A program made the position numbers and the translations under genes. Shown piece after piece: positions 1 through 8,945 of a stretch of 64,000 nt of DNA. Each line of letters opens with the position of its first letter. Positions within the stretch are counted from its first letter, which is position 1. The DNA lies in the NCBI GenBank assembly GCA_963516475.1, contig CAUQBR010000004.1, positions 62,001 through 126,000 on the forward strand. The letters run 5' to 3'. The notes under the pieces were generated by a model that saw only the letters and a list, made by a program, of their open reading frames with translations, searched no databases and was not told the DNA's origin. Source of the stretch: JABCPE02 sp963516475 (lineage in GTDB: Bacteria > Bacteroidota > Bacteroidia > Flavobacteriales > Weeksellaceae).

Positions 1-342
1 AAGCATACCTCTTACTGCATGCTCTATCAATCTCAGACTGTCTTTCTTCTGCAATTCTTCAGCTGTTAATGATTTCTGTCCACCTGGGTATCCTGTATGC
101 CAGATATACTCCTTATCTGCCCACTTATTGCCTGATAAAGCAACTTGTCCTGCATTCAAAACGATTACATTATCTCCACAATCTACATGAGGAGTGAAAT
201 TCGTCTTGTGCTTACCTCTCAAAATCTTTGCAACTTTGGATGCCATTCGCCCCAAAGGCTGCCCAGCAGCATCTACCACAACCCATTCTTTATTAGCGGT
301 AGCCTTGTTTGCTGATACTGTTTTGTAACTTAATGTATTCAC
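1..342 (-). CDS. rplM: 50S ribosomal protein L13, 3' end cut by the window edge
   Basis: The first 114 codons of L13, a 23S rRNA-binding protein of the large subunit. The reading frame gives the typical L13 run: GEW-like segment KEWVVVDA, PLGRMAS, LRGKHK, FTPHVDCGD, then YPGG and the AVRGML segment at the window edge. The start is GTG at 342-340; the next in-frame upstream codons are ATT and then a stop (TAA), so no ATG is available. A perfect TAnnTTTG promoter box lies about 45 bp upstream. In most bacteria rpsI follows rplM; here that would lie outside the window. Identification is secure; only the C-terminal part is missing. Confidence 0.96.
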   Translation of the reverse strand, partial: MNTLSYKTVSANKATANKEWVVVDAAGQPLGRMASKVAKILRGKHKTNFTPHVDCGDNVIVLNAGQVALSGNKWADKEYIWHTGYPGGQKSLTAEELQKKDSLRLIEHAVRGML

Positions 343-387
343 AATTTATCATTTATGATTAAACATACTTTTCCCATAAAGGGTTTG

Positions 388-395
388 CAAAGGTA
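388..395 (-). promoter_or_regulatory. -7 promoter box for rplM
   Basis: TACCTTTG on the minus strand matches the Bacteroidota -7 consensus TAnnTTTG. It lies 45 bp before the GTG start of rplM. I see no clear -33 TTG at the usual 17-23 bp spacing. Confidence 0.65.
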
Positions 396-516
396 TGAAT
401 AATTTTTGAAATAGAGAAAAATATTTTCTTTTTTATTTCTAATTTATATTCTTCTTTACACAAAAAACATGATGAAAATCACATAAATAAGCATTCATCA
501 TTTCCTGAAAATAAAC

Positions 517-524
517 TAAATTTG
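517..524 (+). promoter_or_regulatory. -7 promoter box for the 551-1471 lipoprotein
   Basis: TAAATTTG fits the Bacteroidota -7 consensus and ends 26 bp before the ATG of the lipoprotein gene. No convincing -33 element is visible. Confidence 0.6.
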
Positions 525-550
525 TTAGATAAATTCTAAAATTATCTATT

Positions 551-1471
551 ATGAAACATTTTTTATCTGCTTTAGCACTTGGGTGCTTGCTATTGTCCTG
601 TAACAGAGACCTTGAAAACAACAAAACCCATGAAACCCCAGCTCCACAAGAGGAAAAACTGGTATTACTTAAAGAATTAGGTGGAGAGGCTACGGCTTAT
701 TTTAGGTATAAAAATAGAAATGAAATTGAGGGTCTATCAGCAGAGGGAGGGCTTGGAAAATCCGACATTGATTATGAGTATGATACATATGGAAGAATAG
801 TAAAAGAGCGCCGATATTGGCATAATTATGGTGATGGCGAAACCAATATAACCTATCAATATGACAGCCAAGGCAGACTAGTTTCCTCACATGCAATAAG
901 CACCAAAAATGAAGAAAATCTAGGTACAGGTCTTCCCCCTACCCCCCTTTGTTCTATTGAGAGAAAACACACATACACTTACCAAGGAAACAAAGTTACT
1001 GTGAAAATAGAAATAGGTGCTGATAACTGCTCCTCTACCCCTAAAACAGCAAAAGAAAAAACAATAACTCTTTTTGTAGAAAACGGCAGAGTGATAAAAA
1101 GCCTTAATGAAAACAACGAAATTATAGAGACTATAGAATATCATAATACCAAAAACGCCCTTAGAAACATAAAAGGTTTTCCTGCTTTAGTTGCAGAGTT
1201 TTATATCAGAGCATTTACCTATGAGCTACCTTACTATAATTTCATTGAGAGTGTAAATGACTTTAGATTTATAGATAATATCAAAACTAGAGATTTTCAT
1301 GATGGATCTTATTGGGAATACTATTATTCTGAGGAAACTAATACAAATAATTATGGAAACTACGATTACATTGAGAATGTAGCCATCCATGAAAAATCAC
1401 ATAATAACCCTACACATGATGAAGGTTTATGGTGGTTGAGAGCTCACCGTTATTGTATAAAAGAAAAATAA
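551..1471 (+). CDS. lipoprotein with YD-repeat-like stretches
   Basis: A 306-residue predicted outer-membrane-associated lipoprotein of unknown function. Residues 1-17 form a lipoprotein signal peptide ending in the lipobox LLSC with Cys17 as acyl acceptor. The middle has Tyr-Asp motifs of the kind found in YD/RHS repeats (YEYDTYGRIVKE, YQYDSQGRLVSS, then HTYTYQGN), suggesting a small beta-structured repeat. The C-terminal third is rich in Tyr and Asn and has no motif I recognise. The gene stands alone with its own promoter box and a strong terminator at 1493. It resembles the many species-specific Bacteroidota lipoproteins of this kind; any binding role would be a guess. Confidence 0.85.
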   Translation: MKHFLSALALGCLLLSCNRDLENNKTHETPAPQEEKLVLLKELGGEATAYFRYKNRNEIEGLSAEGGLGKSDIDYEYDTYGRIVKERRYWHNYGDGETNITYQYDSQGRLVSSHAISTKNEENLGTGLPPTPLCSIERKHTYTYQGNKVTVKIEIGADNCSSTPKTAKEKTITLFVENGRVIKSLNENNEIIETIEYHNTKNALRNIKGFPALVAEFYIRAFTYELPYYNFIESVNDFRFIDNIKTRDFHDGSYWEYYYSEETNTNNYGNYDYIENVAIHEKSHNNPTHDEGLWWLRAHRYCIKEK

Positions 1472-1492
1472 TAGCACCTATAAAAAACCGAC

Positions 1493-1527
1493 AATTCTTC
1501 TCGCTAAATACGAGAAGAATTTTTTGT
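1493..1527 (+). terminator. intrinsic terminator after the lipoprotein gene
   Basis: An 11-bp perfect stem (AATTCTTCTCG / CGAGAAGAATT) with a 7-base loop is followed by a T run. It lies 22 bp past the stop codon. Confidence 0.85.
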
Positions 1528-1597
1528 TATTTATCCTTGTAACAAATCATAAATAAAATATACTAATGGATAAAAATTCATTCTAAATAATTTTATT

Positions 1598-2500
1598 ATG
1601 TACATTTCACAGGTTTTTTCAGCGAAGAGCAAACGAGTTTACGCCATAGTATGCGCCATTGTTTTATTACTTTTATTCCAAGGAGCATTCCAAGAAAATA
1701 ATAATGAAACAGAAATAGTGATGAAAGATATGATAAACCAGATAGGCGAACTCCCGACTTTTGCCTTAACTTTAGTCAGCTTTGCTTTTTTTCTATTTCC
1801 TTTGTTTTTTATTGTTAATGTATTTCATAACCAATCCATCACCCAGTTCACCACCAGCCGAAAAAAAATAGATTTCCGACGAATTTCTTTTAGTTTCTTA
1901 GTTTATGGAGGGATTATTACAGGGACTTTCTTTTTAGAATATTTTATGAATCCTTCTGCGTATGCATGGAATTTCCAACCTTTGCAGTTCTTTATGTTAT
2001 GCATTATGGCTCTGCTCTTGCTGCCTGTTCAGATAGGTTTTGAGGAATATTTTTTCCGAGGATATTTTATGCAGTGGCTCGGGCTTTTGTCCAAAAACCG
2101 ATGGGTTCCACTTTTCCTTTCCTCCATTTTATTTGGACTGGCTCATTTCGCTAATCCAGAAGTTTCCAAAATGGGCTACAAAATCATGTTTTTCTACATC
2201 GGAATGGGATTTTTGCTGGGCATTGTTACCTTGATGGATGATGGACTGGAACTCGCCCTTGGGATTCATTTCGCTAACAACTTTTTTGCGTGTATTCTCT
2301 CTACATCGGACTGGTCAGTCTTCCAGACACCCTCTCTTTTCAAAGAACTCTCTACTCCTGGCATTGAATTTTATCATATCATTCTAATGTTTACATTATA
2401 TCTTTTAATCATTTTTATCTTTGCGAAGAAATATAACTGGGTTTCTTGGAAAGAAAAATTATTCAGTAAAATAAGCGTCCCACAGGCCGATAGCAATTAA
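1598..2500 (+). CDS. CPBP-family intramembrane metalloprotease (CAAX protease / Abi)
   Basis: A 300-residue polytopic membrane protein with the three motifs of the CPBP (Abi) family: EEYFFR (Glu149-Glu150, Arg154), FGLAHF (His183) and HFANN (His224, Asn228). These residues line the zinc-binding and catalytic site inside the membrane in Rce1-type glutamate proteases. Hydrophobic segments occur near residues 14-30, 55-75, 96-115, 128-146, 170-185, 195-212, 217-235 and 258-276. The family includes prenyl-protein proteases and bacteriocin self-immunity proteins; nothing next to this gene indicates a bacteriocin, so the substrate is unknown. The ATG at 1598 is followed directly by a basic segment and is the only good start. 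It converges on the acyltransferase gene. Confidence 0.9.
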   Translation: MYISQVFSAKSKRVYAIVCAIVLLLLFQGAFQENNNETEIVMKDMINQIGELPTFALTLVSFAFFLFPLFFIVNVFHNQSITQFTTSRKKIDFRRISFSFLVYGGIITGTFFLEYFMNPSAYAWNFQPLQFFMLCIMALLLLPVQIGFEEYFFRGYFMQWLGLLSKNRWVPLFLSSILFGLAHFANPEVSKMGYKIMFFYIGMGFLLGIVTLMDDGLELALGIHFANNFFACILSTSDWSVFQTPSLFKELSTPGIEFYHIILMFTLYLLIIFIFAKKYNWVSWKEKLFSKISVPQADSN

Positions 2501-2571
2501 AATTTAATTTTGGCATAGATATTGATAATATTCGGTGGAACTAAAAACACATTCATATAAATCTAAAATAC

Positions 2572-2603
2572 AAATGAGAACTTGAAAGTTCTCATTTATG
2601 TTT
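2572..2603. terminator. bidirectional terminator between convergent genes
   Basis: A 10-bp perfect stem (AAATGAGAAC / GTTCTCATTT) with a 6-base loop and T runs on both sides serves the protease gene from the left and the acyltransferase gene from the right. Confidence 0.8.
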
Positions 2604-2623
2604 TTTCATTCTTAAAAAAGATA

Positions 2624-3754
2624 TTATTTTTTTCCTTTATTAATGAATGGTTTCTCTATATACTTAAATGTCAAAGTACAGATAATCACCAAAATAGGCG
2701 TCAACCCAAAAATCATTAGCCAATATTCTAACACTGTAAGTCTCTTAACAAAATCACGCCCCAAAACCAAATCTATCATTACATAAAGAACAATTCCATG
2801 CAGTAAATAAATACTATAACTAATCTCTCCCAAAACCTTTAGAGCATTGATTTTTAATAATCCAAAAATATCATTCCCTAAGGCTATTAGTGTGAAAACA
2901 AGGGTGACAACCAGCACATTCAGCTTATTACTCTCCTCCAAAAACAACAAGGCAGACACACCTCCTATAACCAACAATGTATAAGGAATAGCATTAAAAT
3001 TATCAATCTTATTTTTCAAATATTTTATGCAATATACTGCCACAAAACCTCCCATAAAGAAAACAATAGAACTCCCACCACCTGAATTAAAATAGAAAAA
3101 TAAGGACAATACGCTACAAAGAAGCAAGATTCCCAAATTAACCATTTTTCTATTCAAAAGCAAGTACCAGAAAGGAAGAGCAAAATAAAAAAACCATTCT
3201 ATGGAAAGCGTCCAAACTACCCTTGATACAATTATAGGAGTATCCTCATACCCATTTACTGGTACTTGGGAAAATGAAAGCCAGTGTAATATGCTTAATA
3301 TAAAATCAAAAAAACTCTGATGTAAAACAAAATCAGTTTTTACCATAACTATTGTCACTATAGATACAACAGCAAAAACATAAAGAGGCACAATCCTAAA
3401 AATCCTTGATTTATAAAGCCTTTTCCAGTCTATTTCTTTACCACTGACAATTCTACCAATAAACAAAAAACTAGTTATCATAAAGAAAAACCGAACACTA
3501 GATGCTCCCAAGTGTGTATACAATAGACTTTCTGGTTTTGTCCATTCATCTGCCCGTACATAATGATACCAAATAGAAGAATGATGCACAAATACAAAAG
3601 GTGCCAAAAGTCCTCTCAAGGCATCAATGCTACCAAATCTATTAGCAGATGTCTCTGCTGCATATACATTATATTTTTTGTTAATCAAATAAGCTGTAAA
3701 ACCAGCGATGATTATAGTTACAACCAAAAAAATGGGATTATACACACTAATCAT
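2624..3754 (-). CDS. acyltransferase family 3 membrane protein
   Basis: A 376-residue integral membrane O-acyltransferase of the acyltransferase-3 / OafB-OatA group, which moves acetyl or other acyl groups onto surface sugars. The family signature RGLLAPFVFVHH (Arg47, His57) is near the N-terminus, and about ten further hydrophobic helices follow, including SIEWFFYFALPFWYL and the terminal helix before a Lys-rich tail. There is one extra N-terminal helix (residues 6-22) before the domain. The gene starts 4 bp after the aspS stop and is probably read from the aspS promoter. No glycan-biosynthesis genes are nearby, so the acceptor is unknown. Confidence 0.88.
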   Translation of the reverse strand: MISVYNPIFLVVTIIIAGFTAYLINKKYNVYAAETSANRFGSIDALRGLLAPFVFVHHSSIWYHYVRADEWTKPESLLYTHLGASSVRFFFMITSFLFIGRIVSGKEIDWKRLYKSRIFRIVPLYVFAVVSIVTIVMVKTDFVLHQSFFDFILSILHWLSFSQVPVNGYEDTPIIVSRVVWTLSIEWFFYFALPFWYLLLNRKMVNLGILLLCSVLSLFFYFNSGGGSSIVFFMGGFVAVYCIKYLKNKIDNFNAIPYTLLVIGGVSALLFLEESNKLNVLVVTLVFTLIALGNDIFGLLKINALKVLGEISYSIYLLHGIVLYVMIDLVLGRDFVKRLTVLEYWLMIFGLTPILVIICTLTFKYIEKPFINKGKK

Positions 3755-3758
3755 GTCT

Positions 3759-5507
3759 CTATAAATTAACTTTTAAATATAGTTCATCTAACTGGTCTTG
3801 GCTAATTTGCGAAGGTGCATCTATCATCACATCCCTTCCGCTGTTGTTTTTCGGGAAGGCAATGTAGTCGCGGATAACCTCGTTGCCATCCAAAATAGCA
3901 ACCAGACGGTCAAATCCAAAGGCCAGCCCGCCATGAGGAGGGGCGCCGTATCTGAAAGCATTCATCAGGAAACCAAACTGAGCTTCCGCCTCTTCTGGAC
4001 TAAATCCTAAAAGGGCAAACATCTTGGACTGCAAGTCTTTATCATAGATACGGATAGACCCGCCGCCAATCTCATTGCCGTTCAACACGAGGTCATAAGC
4101 ATTGGCTCTGACTTTCTCGGGCGAAGTTTCCAAAAGCGGAATATCCTCCGGCTTCGGCGAAGTGAACGGATGGTGCATCGCGTGGTATCTTCTGCTCTCC
4201 TCATCCCATTCCAAAAGCGGAAAATCTACAACCCAGAGCGGCGCAAATTCATTGCCTTTTCTTAGACCAAGTCTATTTCCTAACTCCATTCTCAGTGCAG
4301 AAAGCTGGGCTCTTACTTTATTAGCATCACCGCTCATGATGAGCATCAAATCGCCTTTTTGAGCATTAAATTTCTCAGCAATGGCTTTCAAATCGGCTTC
4401 ATTATAAAACTTATTCACCGAAGAAGTAAGCACGCCATCTTCTTGGAACTTTACCCAAACCATTCCACTGGCACCGATTTGTGGGCGTTTCACCCAGTCG
4501 ATAAGTTCATCTATCTGCTTTCTCGTGTAGTCTGCCTTCCCTTCTACATTGATTCCGACTACAAGTTCTGCTTCATCAAAGATTTTAAATTCTTTCCCTT
4601 TCACAAGCTCATTCAGCTCCACGAATTCCATTCCGAAACGAATATCTGGCTTATCATTTCCGTATTTTCTCATCGCCTCTGCGAAAGTCATTCTTGGGAA
4701 TTGACCGAATTTCTTTCCTGTCGTTTCCTCCAAAAGATTTTTTGCCAAACCTTCAAAAACATCCATCACATCTTCCTGCTCCACGAAAGCCATTTCGCAG
4801 TCTATCTGCGTAAATTCAGGCTGTCTGTCCGCACGGAGGTCTTCATCACGGAAACATTTTACAATTTGAAAATATTTGTCCATTCCGCCCACCATCAGAA
4901 GCTGTTTAAAGGTCTGCGGCGACTGCGGAAGCGCATAGAACTGCCCTTCGTTCATACGGCTCGGCACCACGAAATCCCTCGCTCCCTCTGGAGTAGATTT
5001 GATAAGAACAGGCGTTTCCACCTCTATAAAACCTTGCTCAGAGAGATAATTTCGGACTTTTTGTGCGATTTTATGTCTGAAAATAAGTTTATCCTTCACT
5101 GGATTTCTTCTGATGTCCAGATATCTGTATTTCATACGAAGCTCCTCTCCGCCATCGGTTTCATCTTCGATGGTAAAAGGAGGCAGCACAGATTCGTTCA
5201 AAACAGTGAGTTTTTCTACTAAAATCTCTATTTCTCCTGTTGGGATTTTTGGGTTTTTAGAGGCTCTTTCTATGACTTTTCCTTCAACTTGGATGACAAA
5301 TTCACGCCCTAAGTTTTTAGCCTTTTCCAAAAGGTCTTTGGAAGTTCTTTCTTCATCAAAAACCAGCTGAGTGATGCCATATCGGTCGCGCAGATCCACC
5401 CAAATCATAAATCCTTTGTCACGGATAGTCTGCACCCAGCCTGCAAGAGTAACGGTTTCGTTAAGATTTTTCAGCGAAAGTTCGCCATTAGTATGTGTTC
5501 GAAACAT
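3759..5507 (-). CDS. aspS: aspartate--tRNA ligase
   Basis: A full-length bacterial-type class IIb aminoacyl-tRNA synthetase (582 residues) that charges tRNA(Asp) in the cytoplasm. It has the N-terminal OB-fold anticodon-binding domain (VTLAGWVQTIRDKGFMIWVDLRD), motif 1 (FIEVETPVLIKSTPEGARDF), motif 2 (CFRDEDLRADRQPEFTQID), the bacterial GAD insertion domain in the middle and motif 3 (GLAFGFDRLVAIL) near the C-terminus. Whether it also charges tRNA(Asn) cannot be told from these motifs. The ATG at 5507 is 33 bp downstream of a TATCTTTG promoter box, and the acyltransferase follows in the same transcript. Confidence 0.97.
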   Translation of the reverse strand: MFRTHTNGELSLKNLNETVTLAGWVQTIRDKGFMIWVDLRDRYGITQLVFDEERTSKDLLEKAKNLGREFVIQVEGKVIERASKNPKIPTGEIEILVEKLTVLNESVLPPFTIEDETDGGEELRMKYRYLDIRRNPVKDKLIFRHKIAQKVRNYLSEQGFIEVETPVLIKSTPEGARDFVVPSRMNEGQFYALPQSPQTFKQLLMVGGMDKYFQIVKCFRDEDLRADRQPEFTQIDCEMAFVEQEDVMDVFEGLAKNLLEETTGKKFGQFPRMTFAEAMRKYGNDKPDIRFGMEFVELNELVKGKEFKIFDEAELVVGINVEGKADYTRKQIDELIDWVKRPQIGASGMVWVKFQEDGVLTSSVNKFYNEADLKAIAEKFNAQKGDLMLIMSGDANKVRAQLSALRMELGNRLGLRKGNEFAPLWVVDFPLLEWDEESRRYHAMHHPFTSPKPEDIPLLETSPEKVRANAYDLVLNGNEIGGGSIRIYDKDLQSKMFALLGFSPEEAEAQFGFLMNAFRYGAPPHGGLAFGFDRLVAILDGNEVIRDYIAFPKNNSGRDVMIDAPSQISQDQLDELYLKVNL

Positions 5508-5540
5508 ATTTTTATTTGATTTTTTAAACTTAATTTTTTA

Positions 5541-5548
5541 CAAAGATA
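5541..5548 (-). promoter_or_regulatory. -7 promoter box for aspS
   Basis: TATCTTTG on the minus strand matches TAnnTTTG, 33 bp before the aspS ATG and inside the short spacer after the ZIP transporter gene. Confidence 0.6.
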
Positions 5549-5560
5549 ATATTACTTTGG

Positions 5561-6256
5561 CTAATGATGGCTATGTTCGTGAAACAAATGCCCCACGAGA
5601 GCCACGCCCACGCCCAAAATCACCAAAAACATTTTTTCCCAGTTTATCTGGTGGCTTTTACTATTATTTTCAAAAATAATCACCGAAGAAATATGCAAAA
5701 AAATCCCGCCCGACAACGCCAAGAAATACGCCTGCCATTCGGGTTTAAAGTATTTCCCCAGCAGCATTCCCAGCGGAGATGCCGCCGCAAAAAACGCAAT
5801 GGTAACCCCAGCAATCAGCTTGTTTTTCTTTTCCCTCAATAGAAAAGCCCCCAGCACAAATGAAATCGGCAGATTATGCACCAAAATTCCCAGTAAATAC
5901 GGCGAATCCAAATGCATTCCAGCCGATGGAATTCCTTCTATAAACGCATGGATAAACATACCCACCAGCAACCCAACAGGAAGAATATTACATTTTTCAT
6001 AATGAAAATGCCCGTGCTCAAATCCCTTGGTCATGCCTTCCAAAACCATCTGCAAAACCACTCCGATGATGACCCAAAGCCCAATATTCTCATTCCCAGA
6101 ATTATAAATCTGCGGAAAAACCTCCACCACACAAACCGCAATCAGAAACCCAGCACTGAGCACCAGCAGTCTTTTGGCTAAATTTTCATTATTCCCAAAA
6201 AAATTCCCTAACAAAACTCCCACTAAAACACTGAGAACAAGAAAAAAAACTACCAT
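5561..6256 (-). CDS. ZIP-family divalent metal transporter
   Basis: A 231-residue integral membrane protein of the ZIP (zinc/iron permease, ZupT-like) family. About eight hydrophobic helices are visible. The family metal-site motifs appear as HAFIEGIP (His and Glu in helix 4) and LVHNLPISFVLG (His and Asn in helix 5), while the C-terminus ends in a His cluster (HEHSHH). A variable loop around residues 75-90 contains GHFHYE, typical of the metal-binding loop between helices 3 and 4. It probably imports zinc or another divalent cation. It is a single gene with its own promoter box 27 bp upstream, divergent from the methyltransferase gene. Confidence 0.88.
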   Translation of the reverse strand: MVVFFLVLSVLVGVLLGNFFGNNENLAKRLLVLSAGFLIAVCVVEVFPQIYNSGNENIGLWVIIGVVLQMVLEGMTKGFEHGHFHYEKCNILPVGLLVGMFIHAFIEGIPSAGMHLDSPYLLGILVHNLPISFVLGAFLLREKKNKLIAGVTIAFFAAASPLGMLLGKYFKPEWQAYFLALSGGIFLHISSVIIFENNSKSHQINWEKMFLVILGVGVALVGHLFHEHSHH

Positions 6257-6282
6257 CCGAAAAAATTGAATAAAACGAAATG

Positions 6283-6290
6283 CAAATTTA
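6283..6290 (-). promoter_or_regulatory. -7 promoter box for the ZIP transporter
   Basis: TAAATTTG on the minus strand lies 26 bp before the ATG at 6256. Confidence 0.6.
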
Positions 6291-6342
6291 GTTATTTTTA
6301 TTTCTTAATCTTGTTAAAATTATTTTATTCTCTTTTATTGAC

Positions 6343-6350
6343 TAAATTTG
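6343..6350 (+). promoter_or_regulatory. -7 promoter box for the 6369 methyltransferase
   Basis: TAAATTTG lies 18 bp before the ATG at 6369. Its distance from the opposite ZIP box is 52 bp, so the two divergent promoters do not overlap. Confidence 0.65.
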
Positions 6351-6368
6351 TAGAATATTTTAAAGTTA

Positions 6369-7544
6369 ATGAATACAGAAAACATCAATATTCAAATCAA
6401 AACATTTTTTGGATTGGAAAACACTCTCGCTGAGGAAGTTAAAAAACTAGGAGGAAGAAATGTCGAAATAAAAAACCGAGCAGTAACCTGCGAGGGAGAT
6501 TTAGGATTTTTGTATAAAATCAACTATTCCTGCCGAACAGCGCTGAAAATTTTAGTGCCGATACTTACTTTCAAGGCGTGGAACGAAGACCGATTTTATG
6601 ATAAAATTTTCGCATTCCCGTGGGACGAAATTCTAAGTCCAGACCAGACCTTTGCCATAGATGCTACGATAAATTCCGAGAGATTCAGGCATTCCCAGTT
6701 CATGACCCTGAAAATGAAAGATGCCATTGTAGATTTTTTCAAGGCAAAATACAGAAAACGCCCTGATATAGACACTAAAAATCCAGAAATAAAACTCCAG
6801 CTGCACATAGACCGAGAGCTGGTGAGCATTTCGCTGGATAGTTCAGGAGATGCTTTATTTAAAAGAGGTTACCGAAAAGAGCAGACAGAAGCGCCTATCA
6901 ATGAGGTTTTGGCGGCAGGAATGCTCCAAATCGCTGGTTGGGACGGCAAGGGAAATTTCCTAGACCCTATGTGCGGAAGCGGAACCCTTCTGATAGAGGC
7001 CGCTATGATTGCCCTAAACCTTCCTGCACAGATTTTTAGAAAGAAATTTGCCTTCCAAAACTGGAAAAATTATAATGCTGAACTTTTCAGTAAAATCAGG
7101 GAATTTAGGCTGAATAAAATAACCGAATTTTCTGGAAAAATAATCGGCTACGATATTGACCCTTCTGCTATAAAAGCCGCAAGAACCAATGTAGAATCCA
7201 TAGAAATGGAAGACATTATAGAAATTCGAAAACAAAATTTCTTTGAGTCTAAAAAAGAGCTTTTCCCTCTGATGGTGATGTTTAATCCACCATATGACAA
7301 GAGAATTTCCATAAAGGAAGAGGATTTTTACAAAAAAATAGGCGATACCTTTAAGCAAAACTATCCCAACACGCTTTCTTGGATTATAACCTCTGATTTA
7401 GAAGCGGTTAAGAAAATAGGACTCCGCCCTTCCAGAAAAGTCAAACTATTCAACGGAAAACTGGAATGCCGTTTTCTACAATACGAAACCTACGAGGGAA
7501 CGAAAAAAACGCATAAATTCTCTAACGAAAAAGACAGTAACTAA
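6369..7544 (+). CDS. rlmL: THUMP-domain class I SAM-dependent RNA methyltransferase (RlmL type)
   Basis: A 391-residue protein matching the N-terminal half of E. coli RlmKL, which makes m2G2445 in 23S rRNA. An N-terminal ferredoxin-like/THUMP region (about 1-155) carries the RNA-binding part. The methyltransferase domain shows DPMCGSGTLLIEAA (SAM motif I, about 200-213), GYDIDPSAIKAAR (motif II) and the catalytic FNPPYD (motif IV, about 310). Sequence around RGYRKEQTEAPINEVLAAGML is the family's linker. No RlmK half is fused, as is usual in Bacteroidota. The last codons form one arm of the terminator shared with the convergent TPR gene. The exact target base is inferred from the family. Confidence 0.88.
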   Translation: MNTENINIQIKTFFGLENTLAEEVKKLGGRNVEIKNRAVTCEGDLGFLYKINYSCRTALKILVPILTFKAWNEDRFYDKIFAFPWDEILSPDQTFAIDATINSERFRHSQFMTLKMKDAIVDFFKAKYRKRPDIDTKNPEIKLQLHIDRELVSISLDSSGDALFKRGYRKEQTEAPINEVLAAGMLQIAGWDGKGNFLDPMCGSGTLLIEAAMIALNLPAQIFRKKFAFQNWKNYNAELFSKIREFRLNKITEFSGKIIGYDIDPSAIKAARTNVESIEMEDIIEIRKQNFFESKKELFPLMVMFNPPYDKRISIKEEDFYKKIGDTFKQNYPNTLSWIITSDLEAVKKIGLRPSRKVKLFNGKLECRFLQYETYEGTKKTHKFSNEKDSN

Positions 7545-7563
7545 TTACTGTCTTTTGTTTTTT
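7529..7563. terminator. terminator hairpin formed by the 3' ends of two convergent genes
   Basis: A perfect 12-bp stem (AAAAGACAGTAA at 7529-7540 with TTACTGTCTTTT at 7545-7556) has a 4-base loop. The loop includes the stop codon of the plus-strand gene, and the right arm starts with the stop codon of the minus-strand gene. T-rich sequence follows in the plus direction. Confidence 0.82.
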
Positions 7564-8921
7564 ATTTTATTTTTGACTTCTTCCCTTATATACGGATATT
7601 TCTGCTGCATATCTTCTGATAAGGACGGGTCTAAATCAAGCGCTATTTCAAGGAAATCCTTGGCTTTCTGCTCTTCTTTCAGATGAAAATAGCAGTTGCT
7701 CATTTGATAGAAAAGCTCTGCTCTATGGTGCTGTTTCAGTGCTTTTTCTAAAAGTGAAACAGCCTCTTCATACTCACCGATGAGCATAAGCACCTCGCTG
7801 TATGCATACCAGTTGTAGAAGCGGTCTGGCTCCATTTCTACGATTTTTTTCAAACAGGAAATACTCTCATCAAATTTTCCGCTGTCTATGTATAGAAAGG
7901 CCAATTTTTTCTGATAATCCAGATTCGCTTCATTGAGTGAAACAGCTTCTTTCGCGAAATATAGTGCTTCCTCGTACTTATGCATTTCATAATAGACATC
8001 CGACTGCTCCATCATAGACATATAAAACTGCGGGTCTTCTCTGAGCGACTGCTGGAAGGCACTCAGCGCAGAAGCCCACTGTTTCAGCTCCTTGTAGCAA
8101 AGCCCTATTTTATAGTAAGTAAAGGCTTTGGTGTATTCTAAATCCAGCAGCTCCTCATAGACTTCTATGGCTTTTTCCCATTCGTTCAGCGCTTCATAAC
8201 ACGCCGCTTTGCTCCCATAAATAGAAAGGGAATCGCTGTTTATTGCCAGCACATAATCAAATCCCTTGATAGCCTCTCTATAATTCTTTTTGTTAAAATG
8301 AAACTGTCCATATTCATACCAGCCCATTTCGGAAAATGGAAATTCATCAAGATAATTTTCCAAAAATTTCCTTGCTTCATCAGCTTTATTCAGCTGATTG
8401 TAGCAAATCATAATATTCTCCAATGAATAATCATCGTAAACATCATATTTCAGGGCTAATTTATAGTTTTTCAGCGCATTAAAAGGGTCTTCCAAATTCA
8501 CATATTCATCCGCAATGAAATTATGCAGGAAATTCTGCTCTTCGCCGTATTTCAGAGCTTTTTCACAATATTCTATCGCTCTTCTCGGATTTCCAAGATT
8601 GGAATAATATTTCGCACAGCAGACCAAAAAATCCATAGTCTCCATCGATGAATTTCTAAGCTCCGCCATCAGCTCCTTTACCTGTGTATATTTCTGCTGT
8701 TCCAGAAGAATTTCTAATCTTTTGGTTTTTATTTCTATGGAATTAGGGTGCAGTCTCAGCGCATAGTTGGCAGCCAACTCCGCAAATGCAATATCTCCCA
8801 GCTCCAAATAATGCACGATAATATCTTCCAACTCCTCTGAACTGAAATAATATTCCTCGTTATTTTCTATCATTTCTTCGAACTTTTTTACAAGTTCATT
8901 TTCAAAAAATTCCTCTTCCAA
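7545..8921 (-). CDS. tetratricopeptide repeat protein
   Basis: A 458-residue soluble protein made almost entirely of TPR helices, roughly 10-12 repeats from residue 30 to 445; clear units include the segments beginning NPRRAIEYCEKALKYG, EWEKAIEVYEELLDLE, QWASALSAFQQSLRED and EYEEAVSLLEKALKQH. No signal peptide or enzyme domain is seen, so it is probably a cytoplasmic protein-protein scaffold. The N-terminus is acidic. The start is TTG at 8921: the codons upstream are ATT then TAG, and the next in-frame ATG would drop 16 residues that are also preserved in the duplicated fossil at 9547-9600. It abuts the convergent methyltransferase gene with no spacer. Confidence 0.9.
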   Translation of the reverse strand: MEEEFFENELVKKFEEMIENNEEYYFSSEELEDIIVHYLELGDIAFAELAANYALRLHPNSIEIKTKRLEILLEQQKYTQVKELMAELRNSSMETMDFLVCCAKYYSNLGNPRRAIEYCEKALKYGEEQNFLHNFIADEYVNLEDPFNALKNYKLALKYDVYDDYSLENIMICYNQLNKADEARKFLENYLDEFPFSEMGWYEYGQFHFNKKNYREAIKGFDYVLAINSDSLSIYGSKAACYEALNEWEKAIEVYEELLDLEYTKAFTYYKIGLCYKELKQWASALSAFQQSLREDPQFYMSMMEQSDVYYEMHKYEEALYFAKEAVSLNEANLDYQKKLAFLYIDSGKFDESISCLKKIVEMEPDRFYNWYAYSEVLMLIGEYEEAVSLLEKALKQHHRAELFYQMSNCYFHLKEEQKAKDFLEIALDLDPSLSEDMQQKYPYIREEVKNKIKNKRQ

Positions 8922-8945
8922 AATCTATCGCTTTTAGCGTTTTAT

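Noticed and set aside
1598..2500. Phage-abortive or bacteriocin-immunity system around the CPBP (Abi) protein
   Set aside because: It stands alone between a lipoprotein and a convergent acyltransferase gene; no bacteriocin, ABC exporter or defence partner is adjacent.
4359..5222. A 287-codon open frame opposite aspS
   Set aside because: It is the antisense shadow of aspS; composition is Phe/His/Arg-rich and shows no domain.
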